Positions 48,213 to 56,855 of a stretch of DNA of 64,000 bases are shown in pieces. Within the stretch, counting starts at the first letter, position 1; every line of letters starts with the position of its first letter. This DNA comes from Kitasatospora kifunensis (lineage in GTDB: Bacteria; Actinomycetota; Actinomycetes; Streptomycetales; Streptomycetaceae), in assembly GCF_014203855.1 (NCBI RefSeq), contig NZ_JACHJV010000001.1, forward strand, positions 7,192,001 to 7,256,000. The letters run 5' to 3'. A program made the translations under genes and the position numbers. The notes under the pieces are model-generated. The model saw only the letters and a program-made list of their open reading frames with translations, did no database searches and was not told where the DNA came from.

Positions 48213-49928
48213 ATGACTGGCTACCGCAGAGCGCCGGGGCCCCGTCCCACGCCTCCGGGGCCGCTCTCGCCGGACCAGGCCGGGCGGCCGACGGCGGACG
48301 CGGCCCCGCGCGCGGGGGTGCTGCTCTCGCAGCTCGCCACCACCTGGCCCGGCGCCGAGCTGCGCGGCGACGCCGCCGTCGTCGACTGCACCCATGACAG
48401 CCGCCAGGTCCGCCCGGGTTGGCTCTTCTGTGCGCTGGCCGGCGCCAGGACCGACGGCCACCACCACGCGGCCGCCGCCGTCCGGGCCGGTGCCCGCGCC
48501 CTGCTGGTGCAGCGCTTCCTCGAGCTGGACGTGCCGCAGCTGCGGGTGCCGAACGTCCGCTGGGCGATCGGCCCGATAGCCGCGGCCCTGCACGGCTGCC
48601 CGGCCGACCGGCTCTCGCTCGCCGGGGTGACCGGCACCAACGGCAAGACCACCACCAGCTACCTGCTGCACGCGGCCTTCGTCGCCGCGGGCTGGCGGGC
48701 AGGGCAGCTCGGCACGGTGGAGACCCGGATCGGCGAGCACCGCTGGGCCTCGGCGCTGACCACGTTGGAGGCGCCGGACCTGCAGCGGGTCTTCGCCCGG
48801 ATGCGCGCCGAGCGGGTCAAGGCCGCCGCCATGGAGGTCTCCTCGCACGCCCTGGACCAGCACCGGGTCGCCGGGGTCGCCTTCGACGTGGGCGTCTTCA
48901 CCAACCTGGCGGCGGAGCACCTGGACTACCACGGCACCATGGAGCAGTACTACTACACGAAGTCGCTGCTCTTCGCGCCCGGTCGCTGCCGGCAGGCCGT
49001 GGTCTGCGTGGACGACGAGTGGGGCAGGCGGCTGGCCGCCCAGGCGCAAGTGCCGGTGCTGACCTTCGGGCACAGCGCGTGCGCCGAGGCGCGGATCACC
49101 GAGACCCGCTGCGACCGCAGCGGCACCCTGATCCGGCTGGACTGCGCGGACGGCCTGGTCGAGCTGACCGCTCCCGTGCTGGGCTCCTGCAACAGCACCA
49201 ACGTCGCCGCCGCCTACCTCACGGCGCGGGCGATGCGGGTGCCCGCAGGGCCGGCGGCGGCGGGCATCGCGGGCTGCGCGCCGATCCCCGGACGTTCCGA
49301 ACTCATCGACGCCGGACAGCCGTTCCTGGTCCTGGTCGACTACGCGCACACCCCGGGTGCGCTCGAAGGCCAGCTCGCGACCTGCCGGGACCTGGCCGCC
49401 CGCGGCGGCCGGGTGCACCTGGTGATCGGCTGCCGCGGCGACCGGGACCGGTACAAGCGCCCCGAGACCGGCCGGGTCGCCGCGAGCGCCGACACGGCCA
49501 TCCTGACCAGCGACAGCCCCGGTGACGAGGACCCGCGGGCGATCGTCGAGCAGATGCTGGTCGGTGTCCTCGACCGCCCGGACGGCCAGGTGGTGCTGGA
49601 GCCGGACCGGGCCGCCGCGATCCGTCTGGCCATCACCAGGGCCCGGCCCGGTGACGTGGTGCTGATAGTCGGTCGTGGCCATGAGACCACCCAGCAGGTG
49701 GCAGGGCGCGAGCTGCCGTTCGACGACCGCCGGCACGCCCGCGCGGCGCTGGCCGCGTGCGGCTGGGCCACCGGAGGGCGGGCACCTGGCGTCCGGCGGC
49801 GCCGGGCGCCGCGTCGCGGGCACGGGGTGACGACCGGCGAGCTGACGCACGCGACGGTCGAGGAGGCTCCGGTCGGCTTCGCGGCTCCCGTCGACGAGGT
49901 CTCGCCGCGCTCGGTGCCGCCGCCGTGA
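48213..49928 (+). CDS. MurE-like Mur ligase, second copy with altered substrate motif
   Basis: ATP-dependent ligase (571 aa) of the MurE family, which adds the third amino acid to UDP-MurNAc-dipeptide. The P-loop GVTGTNGKTTTS is at about residues 138-149, SSHALDQHRV and NLAAEHLDYHGTMEQYYYTKSLLF follow with the carbamylated lysine near 250. The third-residue recognition motif, DNPR in diaminopimelate-type enzymes, reads DSPG here (residues 434-437), and HTPDALE reads HTPGALE. Both changes argue for another amino acid or substrate. It lies outside any dcw cluster and is coupled (GTGA) to a MurJ-like flippase. An extended Pro/Ala-rich N-terminus of about 40 residues is unusual. Confidence 0.9.
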   Translation: MTGYRRAPGPRPTPPGPLSPDQAGRPTADAAPRAGVLLSQLATTWPGAELRGDAAVVDCTHDSRQVRPGWLFCALAGARTDGHHHAAAAVRAGARALLVQRFLELDVPQLRVPNVRWAIGPIAAALHGCPADRLSLAGVTGTNGKTTTSYLLHAAFVAAGWRAGQLGTVETRIGEHRWASALTTLEAPDLQRVFARMRAERVKAAAMEVSSHALDQHRVAGVAFDVGVFTNLAAEHLDYHGTMEQYYYTKSLLFAPGRCRQAVVCVDDEWGRRLAAQAQVPVLTFGHSACAEARITETRCDRSGTLIRLDCADGLVELTAPVLGSCNSTNVAAAYLTARAMRVPAGPAAAGIAGCAPIPGRSELIDAGQPFLVLVDYAHTPGALEGQLATCRDLAARGGRVHLVIGCRGDRDRYKRPETGRVAASADTAILTSDSPGDEDPRAIVEQMLVGVLDRPDGQVVLEPDRAAAIRLAITRARPGDVVLIVGRGHETTQQVAGRELPFDDRRHARAALAACGWATGGRAPGVRRRRAPRRGHGVTTGELTHATVEEAPVGFAAPVDEVSPRSVPPP

Positions 49929-51562
49929 GCGCCCGCGACGCCCGCGAGCAGTCTCACGCGCGTCGGCCGCGCCCCGAACTGGCGATGGCGGCCGGCACCG
50001 CGCTGTCCCGACTGACCGGCCTGGGCCGGGTCTTCGCGCTCTCCTACGCGCTGGGCATCACCCCGCTCGCGGACGCCTACAACCTGGCCAACACCACGCC
50101 CAACATGATCTACGACCTGGTGCTCGGCGGCATGCTCTCGGCCACCCTGGTCCCGGTCTTCGTCGCCCGCCTGCAGGGCGGACGAAGACCGGACCAGGAC
50201 GGCTGGCGCGGTGTGTCCGCCGTGGTGACGCTCTGCCTGGTCGTGCTGGTGCTGATCACCGGCCTGGTCGCGCTCGCGGCCGGGCCGCTGATGCGCGGCT
50301 ACACGCTGGCCGCCCCGAGCGGAACGGCCGGCCCGCAGTACGCGGTGGCGGTGCGGCTGCTGCGGCTGTTCGCCCCGCAGGTGCTGCTCTACGGGGTGAT
50401 CGCGCTGGCCACGGCCGTGCTGAACAGCCTGCGCCGGTTCGCGCTCGCGGCCTTCGCACCGATCGCCAACAACCTGCTGCTCATCGCGGTGCTGCTGATG
50501 CTCTCGGGCACCCTGCGGCACAGCTCGACCGGGCAGGCCCTGGCCGACCCGAAGCCGCTGTTGCTCCTCGGGCTCGGCACCACTGCCGGTGTCGCCGCGC
50601 AGGCGCTGATCGTGCTGGTCGGGCTGCGGCGCTGCGGCGCCCGCCTGCGCTGGCACTGGGCCCCGCGCGAGCCCGCCGTGCGGCGGGTGGCCGGGCTCTC
50701 CGGGTGGACCTTCGCCATGGTCGCCGCCAACCAGGCCGCGCTCTTCGCCGTGCTGCTCCTCGCCGACAGCCGGCCCGGTGGGGTGAGCGCCTACACCTAC
50801 GCCTACACCTTCTTCCAGGTGCCGTTCGGCGTGGTGGCGGTCTCCATCACCGGTGCGCGGCAGCCGGGTTGGGCGAGCGACTGGGCAGCGGGGCGGGTCC
50901 GCGAGCTGCGCGTGGCGGTGACCGGCGGGCTGCGGCTGCTCGTCCTGCTGATGGTGCCGATCGCCGCGGTGCTGGCCGCGCTCGCGGACCCGATCGTGCG
51001 CCTGCTGCTCGGGCACGGCGCGACCAGTGCGGCCGGGGCGGCCATGACCGGGCAGGTGCTGGCCGCGCTGGCGCTGGGGCTGCCCGGGTTCTCCGCGTAC
51101 CTCTACTTCATCCGGGTCTTCCAGGCGATCCAGGACCTGCGCTCGGCGTTCGCGCTGTACCTGCTGAACAACGGGCTCACCGTGCTGCTGGCGCTGCTCC
51201 TCTATCGTCCTGCCGGGGTGCAGGGCGTGGCGGCGGCGGGCTCGGTGGGCTACACCGTCGCCGCGATCGCCGCAGCCGTGGTGCTGCGTCGGCGGATCGG
51301 CCCCGTCCATGAGGAGCCGCCGGTCCTGCGGGCGCTGACCCGGGCGCTGGCCACCAGCCTGCCGGCCGCGCTGCTGGCCTGGCTGACGGTCCGTTCGATG
51401 GCGCCGGTGGTCGGGCTGCGCGCGGTGCTGCCGCTGCTGGTGGGCCTGACCGTGGTGGCCAGTGCGCTGCCGCTGAGCCTGAGTCTGGCGGCGCTGGCGC
51501 CGGGCGGTCAGCTCCTGCGCAGCCGGCGCAGCACCCGCCCGCCCAGGAAGGGCAGCAGGTAG
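49925..51562 (+). CDS. MurJ-like lipid II flippase, second copy
   Basis: Membrane protein of the MurJ/MVF group of the MOP superfamily (545 aa, about 14 helices). Family blocks are the N-terminal AAGTALSRLTGLGRVFALSYALG, DAYNLANTTPNMIYDLVLGGMLSATLVPVF and FQVPFGVVAVSI. It would flip lipid-linked precursors across the membrane. The GTG start overlaps the upstream murE-like stop by four bases, so ligase and flippase are made together. Unlike the main actinobacterial MurJ (MviN), it lacks a long C-terminal kinase-like or soluble domain. Its 3' end overlaps the convergent glycosyltransferase by 55 bases. Confidence 0.9.
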   Translation: MSARDAREQSHARRPRPELAMAAGTALSRLTGLGRVFALSYALGITPLADAYNLANTTPNMIYDLVLGGMLSATLVPVFVARLQGGRRPDQDGWRGVSAVVTLCLVVLVLITGLVALAAGPLMRGYTLAAPSGTAGPQYAVAVRLLRLFAPQVLLYGVIALATAVLNSLRRFALAAFAPIANNLLLIAVLLMLSGTLRHSSTGQALADPKPLLLLGLGTTAGVAAQALIVLVGLRRCGARLRWHWAPREPAVRRVAGLSGWTFAMVAANQAALFAVLLLADSRPGGVSAYTYAYTFFQVPFGVVAVSITGARQPGWASDWAAGRVRELRVAVTGGLRLLVLLMVPIAAVLAALADPIVRLLLGHGATSAAGAAMTGQVLAALALGLPGFSAYLYFIRVFQAIQDLRSAFALYLLNNGLTVLLALLLYRPAGVQGVAAAGSVGYTVAAIAAAVVLRRRIGPVHEEPPVLRALTRALATSLPAALLAWLTVRSMAPVVGLRAVLPLLVGLTVVASALPLSLSLAALAPGGQLLRSRRSTRPPRKGSR

Positions 51563-52416
51563 CCGACGGCCGCGCCGGGCACGTGCCGGGCCAGTCCCGT
51601 GTCACGCAGCTCGCGCAGCACCCCGCGGCTGTGGTGCGGTTGACCGGCCAGCAGGAAGGCCAGCGCGAAGCGCAGGTGGTGCCAGGCCAGCACCCGGGCG
51701 AAGCCGGCCTCGGTCAGCGAGGTCCCGGGCCGCTCGCGGTGCAGCATCATCAGCATCCGGCGGTACAGGCGGGGCAGGTCCTTGCTGTAGCCGGTGGGCT
51801 CGTCGCGGTAGACCACCAGCGGGACGTCGAGTTTGACGGCCGGTCCCAGCCTGGCGCAGCGCAGCCACAGGTCCCAGTCCTCGGCGCCGTCCAGCGCCGG
51901 ATCGAAGCCGCCGCAGGCGGTCAGCACCTCGGTGCGGACCAGGACGGTGGAGGTCTGGAACCGGTTGAGCACCAGGAGGTCCCGGTAGTGCAGCACGGTC
52001 TCGGTCTCCGGTGCCATGGCGTTGCCGTCCGGGCGGCTCAGCGCGGACGGCGTGCGGACCCAGTCGCCCGCGAGCAGTACCGCCTCGGGCCGGCGGTGGG
52101 CGATGGCGAGTTGTCGGGCCAGCTTGCCCGGCAGCCAGAGGTCGTCCGCGTCGAGAAAGGCCACCCAGGGCTGGGTGGCCGCGCGGAGCCCGCAGTTGCG
52201 GGCCGCCGAGGGGCCCTGGTTGCGCTGCTCGATCACCTCGACCCCGGGGAAGGAGGCGGCCACGGCGGCCGTGCCGTCCTTCGAGCCGTCGTCGACGACG
52301 ATCACCTGTGCCGGTGGCGGCAGCTGGGCCAGCGCGGAGGCCAGTGCCGGGCCCAGGGTCAGCTCCGCGTTGTACGCGGCGATCACCACGCTGACGGGCG
52401 CCAGGTCTTCGGCCAT
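51508..52416 (-). CDS. Family 2 glycosyltransferase
   Basis: A GT-A-fold inverting glycosyltransferase (302 aa). VSVVIAAYNAELTLGPALASAL and VIVVDDGSKDGTAAVA form the nucleotide-sugar site, NQGPSAARNCGLRAA follows, and FLDADDLWLP carries the metal-binding D-x-D. The acceptor-side EDWDLWLRCARLG block is also typical. The C-terminal 80 residues are basic with a short hydrophobic helix (GAAVGYLLPFLGG), suggesting membrane association. GAGGAGG precedes the ATG at 52416. It lies between the mur-like genes on the opposite strand and is a plausible partner in a glycan pathway. Confidence 0.9.
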   Translation of the reverse strand: MAEDLAPVSVVIAAYNAELTLGPALASALAQLPPPAQVIVVDDGSKDGTAAVAASFPGVEVIEQRNQGPSAARNCGLRAATQPWVAFLDADDLWLPGKLARQLAIAHRRPEAVLLAGDWVRTPSALSRPDGNAMAPETETVLHYRDLLVLNRFQTSTVLVRTEVLTACGGFDPALDGAEDWDLWLRCARLGPAVKLDVPLVVYRDEPTGYSKDLPRLYRRMLMMLHRERPGTSLTEAGFARVLAWHHLRFALAFLLAGQPHHSRGVLRELRDTGLARHVPGAAVGYLLPFLGGRVLRRLRRS

Positions 52417-52699
52417 CCCGCACCTCCTCATCCGCTCGGTCAGGGGCTGTTGCGTCGTCGTCCGGCGGGCATGGCCGGTGGTCGCCCTCATGGTGCGGCG
52501 TCGACGGGTCGGGCCTGGGCAGCCGGTAGGCGTGGCGTGCGGGGTGCAAGCCATCCGGCGGATGCCAAGGCGCGTCGGAACGGGCTGTGCCTGCGCCGGC
52601 CGCTAGCCTCGAAGGCTCAAGTTCCCACCCCACCCCACTCGATGCCCGGCCAAGGCCCTGGCCCTGGTCCGGCATGCCTGTTGACGGAGCGGAGCCGCC

Positions 52700-54103
52700 G
52701 TGGTCCCCATGACGTTGCAAGAGATCGCCGAGGCCGTCGGCGGTGTGCTGTACGACGCGCCCGACCCGAAGGCGTTGGTCGACCGCCCCGCGGTGATCAA
52801 CTCCCAGCTCGCCGATCACGGCTCGCTCTTCGTCGCGCTGGCCGGCGAGCGCACCGACGGCCACCGTTTCGCGCGCGCCGCCGTCGCCGCCGGCGCGGTG
52901 GGGGTGCTGGCCGCGCGCCCGGTGGGGGTGCCCGCCGTGGTCGTCCCCGACGTGATCACCGCGCTGGCCCAGTTGGCCAGGGCGGTCTTCGCCAGGCTGG
53001 CGGCGCCCACGGTGGTCGCGCTGACCGGCTCGGCCGGCAAGACCAGCACCAAGGACCTGCTCGCCCAGGTGCTGGAGACCATGGACACCACGCTGGCCAC
53101 CCCGCGATCGTTCAACAACGAGATCGGCCTGCCGCTGACCGTGCTCGGCGCGGAGAGCGACACCCGCTACCTGGTGGCCGAGATGGGTGCCAGCCGGGCC
53201 GGGCACATCGCCTACCTGACCGGGATCCTGGCGCCGACCGTGGGCCTGGTGACCAACGTCGGCACCGCGCACATCGGCGAGTTCGGCGGCAGCAAGGAGG
53301 CGATCGCCTCCGCGAAGAGCGAGTTGATCCAGGCGCTGCCGGCCGACGGCCTGGCGGTGCTCAACGCCGACGACCCGTACGTGATGTCGATGGCCGCCGC
53401 CTCCGCGGCTCCGATTCTGACGTTCGGTCAGAGTGTGGGCGACGTACGGGCCATCGAGGTGGGTCTGGACGCGGCCGGGCGTCCTTCCTTCACGCTGACT
53501 CACCAGGGCGCCGCCGCCCGGGTCGAGTTGGGGATGTACGGACTGCACCACGTCGCCAACGCCAACGCGGCCGCCGCCGTCGCGCTCGGCCTCGGCGCCG
53601 GACTCGACCAGGTCGCCGAAGCACTCAGCGCAGCCAGGCAGTTGACGCCGGGGCGGATGGAGGTCAGCGAGCGCCCGGACGGGATCACCGTGGTCAACGA
53701 CGCGTTCAACGCGAACCCCGACTCGATGGAGGTGGCGCTGCGTGCCGTGGCCGCGATGGCCGACGGCCGCCGCCGGGTGGTCGCCGTTCTCGGGGAGATG
53801 CGCGAGCTGGGCGATGAATCGGCGGCCCACCACGCCGAACTGGGCCGCCGGGTGGCGGCCACCGGTGTCACCGAGCTGATCGCGGTCGGTGACACCGAAG
53901 CCGCGCTGGTCCACGCCCAGGCACGGGCCGGCGGCGTGGACAGCACGCTGGTCCCCGATCGGCAGGCGGCGCTCGACCTCCTGCTCGCCTCGCTGCGCCC
54001 CGGCGATCTGGTCCTGCTCAAGGGCTCGCACACCGCCGGCCTGGAGGAGACCGCCCACCGCCTGCGGGACTGCGCGCCGACCGCGCAGACCGTTACGGGC
54101 TGA
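52700..54103 (+). CDS. MurF-like Mur ligase, second copy
   Basis: ATP-dependent ligase (467 aa) of the MurF family, which adds D-Ala-D-Ala to the muramyl tripeptide. TLQEIAEAVGG is the N-terminal block, GSLFVALAGERTDGHRFARAAVAAGA the uridine-binding part, VVALTGSAGKTSTKDLLAQ the P-loop, NNEIGLPLTVL and AEMGASRAGHI the catalytic core, and VVNDAFNANPDSMEVALRA the C-terminal domain. GGAG lies before GTG 52700; ATG 52709 is also possible. With the upstream MurE- and MurJ-like genes it forms a small auxiliary cell-wall set away from the dcw cluster. I see no D-Ala-D-Ala or D-Ala-D-Lac ligase here. Confidence 0.92.
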   Translation: MVPMTLQEIAEAVGGVLYDAPDPKALVDRPAVINSQLADHGSLFVALAGERTDGHRFARAAVAAGAVGVLAARPVGVPAVVVPDVITALAQLARAVFARLAAPTVVALTGSAGKTSTKDLLAQVLETMDTTLATPRSFNNEIGLPLTVLGAESDTRYLVAEMGASRAGHIAYLTGILAPTVGLVTNVGTAHIGEFGGSKEAIASAKSELIQALPADGLAVLNADDPYVMSMAAASAAPILTFGQSVGDVRAIEVGLDAAGRPSFTLTHQGAAARVELGMYGLHHVANANAAAAVALGLGAGLDQVAEALSAARQLTPGRMEVSERPDGITVVNDAFNANPDSMEVALRAVAAMADGRRRVVAVLGEMRELGDESAAHHAELGRRVAATGVTELIAVGDTEAALVHAQARAGGVDSTLVPDRQAALDLLLASLRPGDLVLLKGSHTAGLEETAHRLRDCAPTAQTVTG

Positions 54104-54124
54104 CGCGCGCGAAGAGGGTCCGGC

Positions 54125-55354
54125 TCAGAGTTCGTTGAGCGGGACGTCCGGGTCGGCAAGGGCCTGCTGGTCGACGGGGCGGGCGGAGCGGACCAGCTCG
54201 CGGATCGGATCGGTGACGTCCCAGACGTTGACGTTCATCCCCGCCAGGACGCGGTCGCCCGCCAGCCAGAAGGCGATGAACTCGCGGCCCGCCACGTCGC
54301 CGCGGAAGACCACGCGGTCGTAGGCGTCGGGCTCGACGTAGCCGGTGTACTCCATGCCGAAGTCTTCGTACTGGTCGGTGTAGAAGTACGGGATCCGGTC
54401 GAAGGCGATCTCCTGGCCGAGCATCGCGCGGGCGGCGGCGCGGGGTTGGTGCACCGCGTTGGCCCAGTGCTCCAGGCGGACCCGGCGGCCGAACAACGGG
54501 TGGTAGGCATTGGCGACGTCGCCGGCCGCGAAGACGTCGGGGTCCGAGGTGCGCAGGCTCTGGTCGGTGGCGACGCCGTCGCTGACGGTCAGGCCTGCGG
54601 CCTGGGCCAGGGCGGTGTTCGGGGCGATGCCGATGCCGATCACGACGGCCTCGGCCGGCACCACGGTGCCGTCGGCCAGCCGGACGCCCGTCACCGCACC
54701 GTCGTGGCCGACGAGTTCGGCCACCTGGGCGCGGAACCGCAGGTCGACGCCGTGGTCGCGGTGCAGATCGGCGAAGACCTCGGCGACCTCGCGGCCCAGC
54801 ACGCGCAGCAGCGGCAGCTCCAGGGCCTCCAGCAGGGTGACTTCGACGCCCGCGGCGCGGGCGGCGGCGGTCACCTCCAGGCCGATCCAGCCGGCACCGA
54901 TCACCGCGATCTGCTTGGCGGTGCGGAAGAGGGCGCGCAGCTGGTCACTCTCCGCCAGACGGCGCAGGTAGTGCACGCCCGCCAGCTCGGCGCCCGGAAC
55001 CGGCAGCCGGCGCGGGGAGGCGCCGGTGGTCAGCAGCAGCTTCGCGTAGTCGAGCTCTCTGCCGTCGGCCAGGGTGAGGCGGTGGGCGGCGGGGTCGAGT
55101 CCGGTGACGGCGGTGCGCAGGCGCAGGTCGATCCGCTGCTCGTGGTACCACTCCTCGGGGTGCACGTAGACCGCCTCGCGCGGGTCCTTGCCCAGCAGGT
55201 AGCCCTTCGACAACGGCGGGCGCTCGTACGGGAGTTCGCTCTCCTCGCCGATCAGGACCAGCGGGCCCCGGTAGCCCTCCTCGCGCAGGGTCCCGGCCGC
55301 CTGGGCCCCGGCCAGGCCGGCTCCGACGATCACGTGGGCCGCGGTGGCGTCCAA
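54125..55354 (-). CDS. FAD-dependent NAD(P)H:ferredoxin/rubredoxin reductase-like protein
   Basis: A 409-residue flavoprotein of the ferredoxin-reductase branch that serves P450 and dioxygenase systems. FAD motif VIVGAGLAGAQAAGTLRE is at residues 8-25, YERPPLSKGYLLG follows, LLLTTGASPRRLP is next, the NAD motif IAVIGAGWIGLEVTAAARAAG is near residue 148, and DVFAAGDVA closes the second FAD site. It has a family-typical C-terminal domain (YFYTDQYEDFGMEYTGY). The partner is not adjacent; the ferritin-like gene upstream on the same strand is the nearest gene. A tandem 15-base repeat lies just before the start. Confidence 0.92.
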   Translation of the reverse strand: MDATAAHVIVGAGLAGAQAAGTLREEGYRGPLVLIGEESELPYERPPLSKGYLLGKDPREAVYVHPEEWYHEQRIDLRLRTAVTGLDPAAHRLTLADGRELDYAKLLLTTGASPRRLPVPGAELAGVHYLRRLAESDQLRALFRTAKQIAVIGAGWIGLEVTAAARAAGVEVTLLEALELPLLRVLGREVAEVFADLHRDHGVDLRFRAQVAELVGHDGAVTGVRLADGTVVPAEAVVIGIGIAPNTALAQAAGLTVSDGVATDQSLRTSDPDVFAAGDVANAYHPLFGRRVRLEHWANAVHQPRAAARAMLGQEIAFDRIPYFYTDQYEDFGMEYTGYVEPDAYDRVVFRGDVAGREFIAFWLAGDRVLAGMNVNVWDVTDPIRELVRSARPVDQQALADPDVPLNEL

Positions 55355-55381
55355 GGGTGCTCCTTGCCGGTCGGTCTGGGG

Positions 55382-55426
55382 ACGTTCGGTCTGGGGACGT
55401 TCGGTCGGGGGGCGTTCGGTCTGGGG
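55382..55426. repeat. 15-bp tandem repeat upstream of the reductase gene
   Basis: ACGTTCGGTCTGGGG at 55382-55396, a copy with one change at 55397-55411, and another with one change at 55412-55426; a partial copy precedes it (55373-55381). It lies between the reductase start (55354) and the ferritin-like gene stop (55451). Confidence 0.85.
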
Positions 55427-55450
55427 ATGGGTCGGTCGGGGTGGGCCCGG

Positions 55451-56227
55451 TCAGAGTGCGACGGAGGTCGCGGGGCCGCCGAGCGCGTTGCGGCGCTCCG
55501 GCATCCGCAGGGTGGTCATCCGGTGCCAGCCGCCGAGCTGCTCGTAGCGGTACACGGCGTGGATGCCGGTGGCGAGCAGCGCGGACTTGCCGCGCGGCCA
55601 GTGCAGGATCGCGGCCAGGTGAGCCATCATCGCCAGGCTCACGTCACGGTAGGCGCGGATCTCGGCGCGCGCCGTCTGCTGGAGGGTGTACAGGATCAGC
55701 CGCCCGTGGCCGGCCGCCGCCAGACGCAGCAGCTCCTCGTGGCAGTAGGCGAGGTGGTTCTCCTCGTCCTCGGAGATCATCCGCACCGCGCGGCCGACCT
55801 CGGGGTGGCCGTCGAACACCTTGCGCAACAGCTGCATCTGCTCCGCGGCCCGCTGCTCGGTGACCCGGCTGTGGGCCAGGTAGGTGATCACGTCGCGCTC
55901 GCTCAGCGGCTCGTCGCGCCGCAGCCTGCTGTGCGCCAGACCGATCCCCTGGCGCTCCAGGATCATGGTGTAGTCGGTCTCCTCGGGCACCGGGACGGTG
56001 CCCAGGCCGCGCTTGTGCAGCAGGGCGCTGAAGATGCGGCCGTGCTTGTCCTCGTCCAACCCGTGCCGGGCGATCTTCGGGGCGAGTTCCTGATCCGCCA
56101 CCAGCAGGGAGATCCGCCCGTTCTCCCAGCCACCCTGGTCCTCGCCCTTGGCGGCGATCGAGCAGAACAGCTGGAACGCCTTGTCGTTGCTGTGGATCTC
56201 CTGGAACAGACTGCGGGCTGACAGCAC
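55451..56227 (-). CDS. Ferritin-like diiron-fold protein
   Basis: A 258-residue helical protein with ferritin-like diiron features. Metal-ligand candidates are Glu and His in LDEDKHGRIFS, Glu in RVTEQRAAEQMQLL, and the Glu/His pair in MISEDEENHLAYCHEELLRL. The C-terminal part continues with helices (TARAEIRAYRDVSLAMMAHLAAILHWP). It may be an oxygenase, oxidase or iron-handling protein; it is not a classic ferritin or encapsulated ferritin by length. The GTG at 56227 is chosen because GAGGG lies upstream; an earlier start to 56317 is possible. It sits between the Roadblock genes and the flavoprotein reductase, which may supply electrons. Confidence 0.8.
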   Translation of the reverse strand: MLSARSLFQEIHSNDKAFQLFCSIAAKGEDQGGWENGRISLLVADQELAPKIARHGLDEDKHGRIFSALLHKRGLGTVPVPEETDYTMILERQGIGLAHSRLRRDEPLSERDVITYLAHSRVTEQRAAEQMQLLRKVFDGHPEVGRAVRMISEDEENHLAYCHEELLRLAAAGHGRLILYTLQQTARAEIRAYRDVSLAMMAHLAAILHWPRGKSALLATGIHAVYRYEQLGGWHRMTTLRMPERRNALGGPATSVAL

Positions 56228-56407
56228 CTGCACCACCCTCGCGCGGCGCCCGGCCGAGGACCGGGATTCGGAGTCGGGAACTCCGATCAGTGAACGCAGC
56301 CCACGCGGCCCTGGCAACAGCTGGCCCGCGCGATTGCCCCGGACGGGGGACGGGGTCGGCGCGGACGGGGCAACGCACCCGTCCGCGCCACCGGGCCCGG
56401 GAGCGGG

Positions 56408-56782
56408 TCAGACCTCCAGCTCCGCCTCGATCTTCGCCAGCTGGTGGCGTGCCATGGCCAGGTTGGCCCGGCGCTTGTCCAGGGCCAGGTAGAGGAAGAG
56501 GCCCTTGCCGCTACGGCTGGTCAGCGGCCTGATCAGGTGGTACTGGCTGCTGAGGGTGATCAGGATGTCCTCGATGCCGTCGTTCAGGCCGAGCATCTCC
56601 ATGGTGCGCAGCTTGGCCCGCACGACGTCCGTGTTGCCGGCGGCGGCGACCGTCAGGTCCAGTCCGCCGCCGCCGTCCACGGTGCCCAGCGCCATGCCGC
56701 TGCCGTAGTCCACCAGGGCGGCGCCGATCGCGCCCTCCACGGTGCTCATCGCCTGGCGCAGCGAGTTGTCGGCGTCTGCCAT
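56408..56782 (-). CDS. Roadblock/LC7 domain protein (copy C)
   Basis: A 124-residue Roadblock/LC7 protein, a fold that in bacteria regulates small Ras-like GTPases (MglB type) or acts as a scaffold. Features are GAIGAALVDYGSGMALG near the N-terminus, the central EDILITLSSQYHLIRPL strand, LFLYLALDKRRANLAMARHQL and a final helix. It is clearly paralogous to copy A (58269-58652), sharing DYGSGMALGT/DWGSGLALGT and the DKRRANLAxAR block. GGGAG lies six bases before the ATG. No GTPase gene is nearby. Confidence 0.9.
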   Translation of the reverse strand: MADADNSLRQAMSTVEGAIGAALVDYGSGMALGTVDGGGGLDLTVAAAGNTDVVRAKLRTMEMLGLNDGIEDILITLSSQYHLIRPLTSRSGKGLFLYLALDKRRANLAMARHQLAKIEAELEV

Positions 56783-56855
56783 GTCGTTCTCCCAAAGGTG
56801 TGGTGACGGTTCATCAGGTACTGGTGTTGCGGTGTGACGTGGTGGAACACGTGGG

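Noticed and set aside
49340..54058. Long minus-strand frames over murE-, murJ- and murF-like genes
   Set aside because: They are frame shadows with Arg/Gln/His-rich composition and no motifs; the Mur ligases and flippase carry full family signatures.
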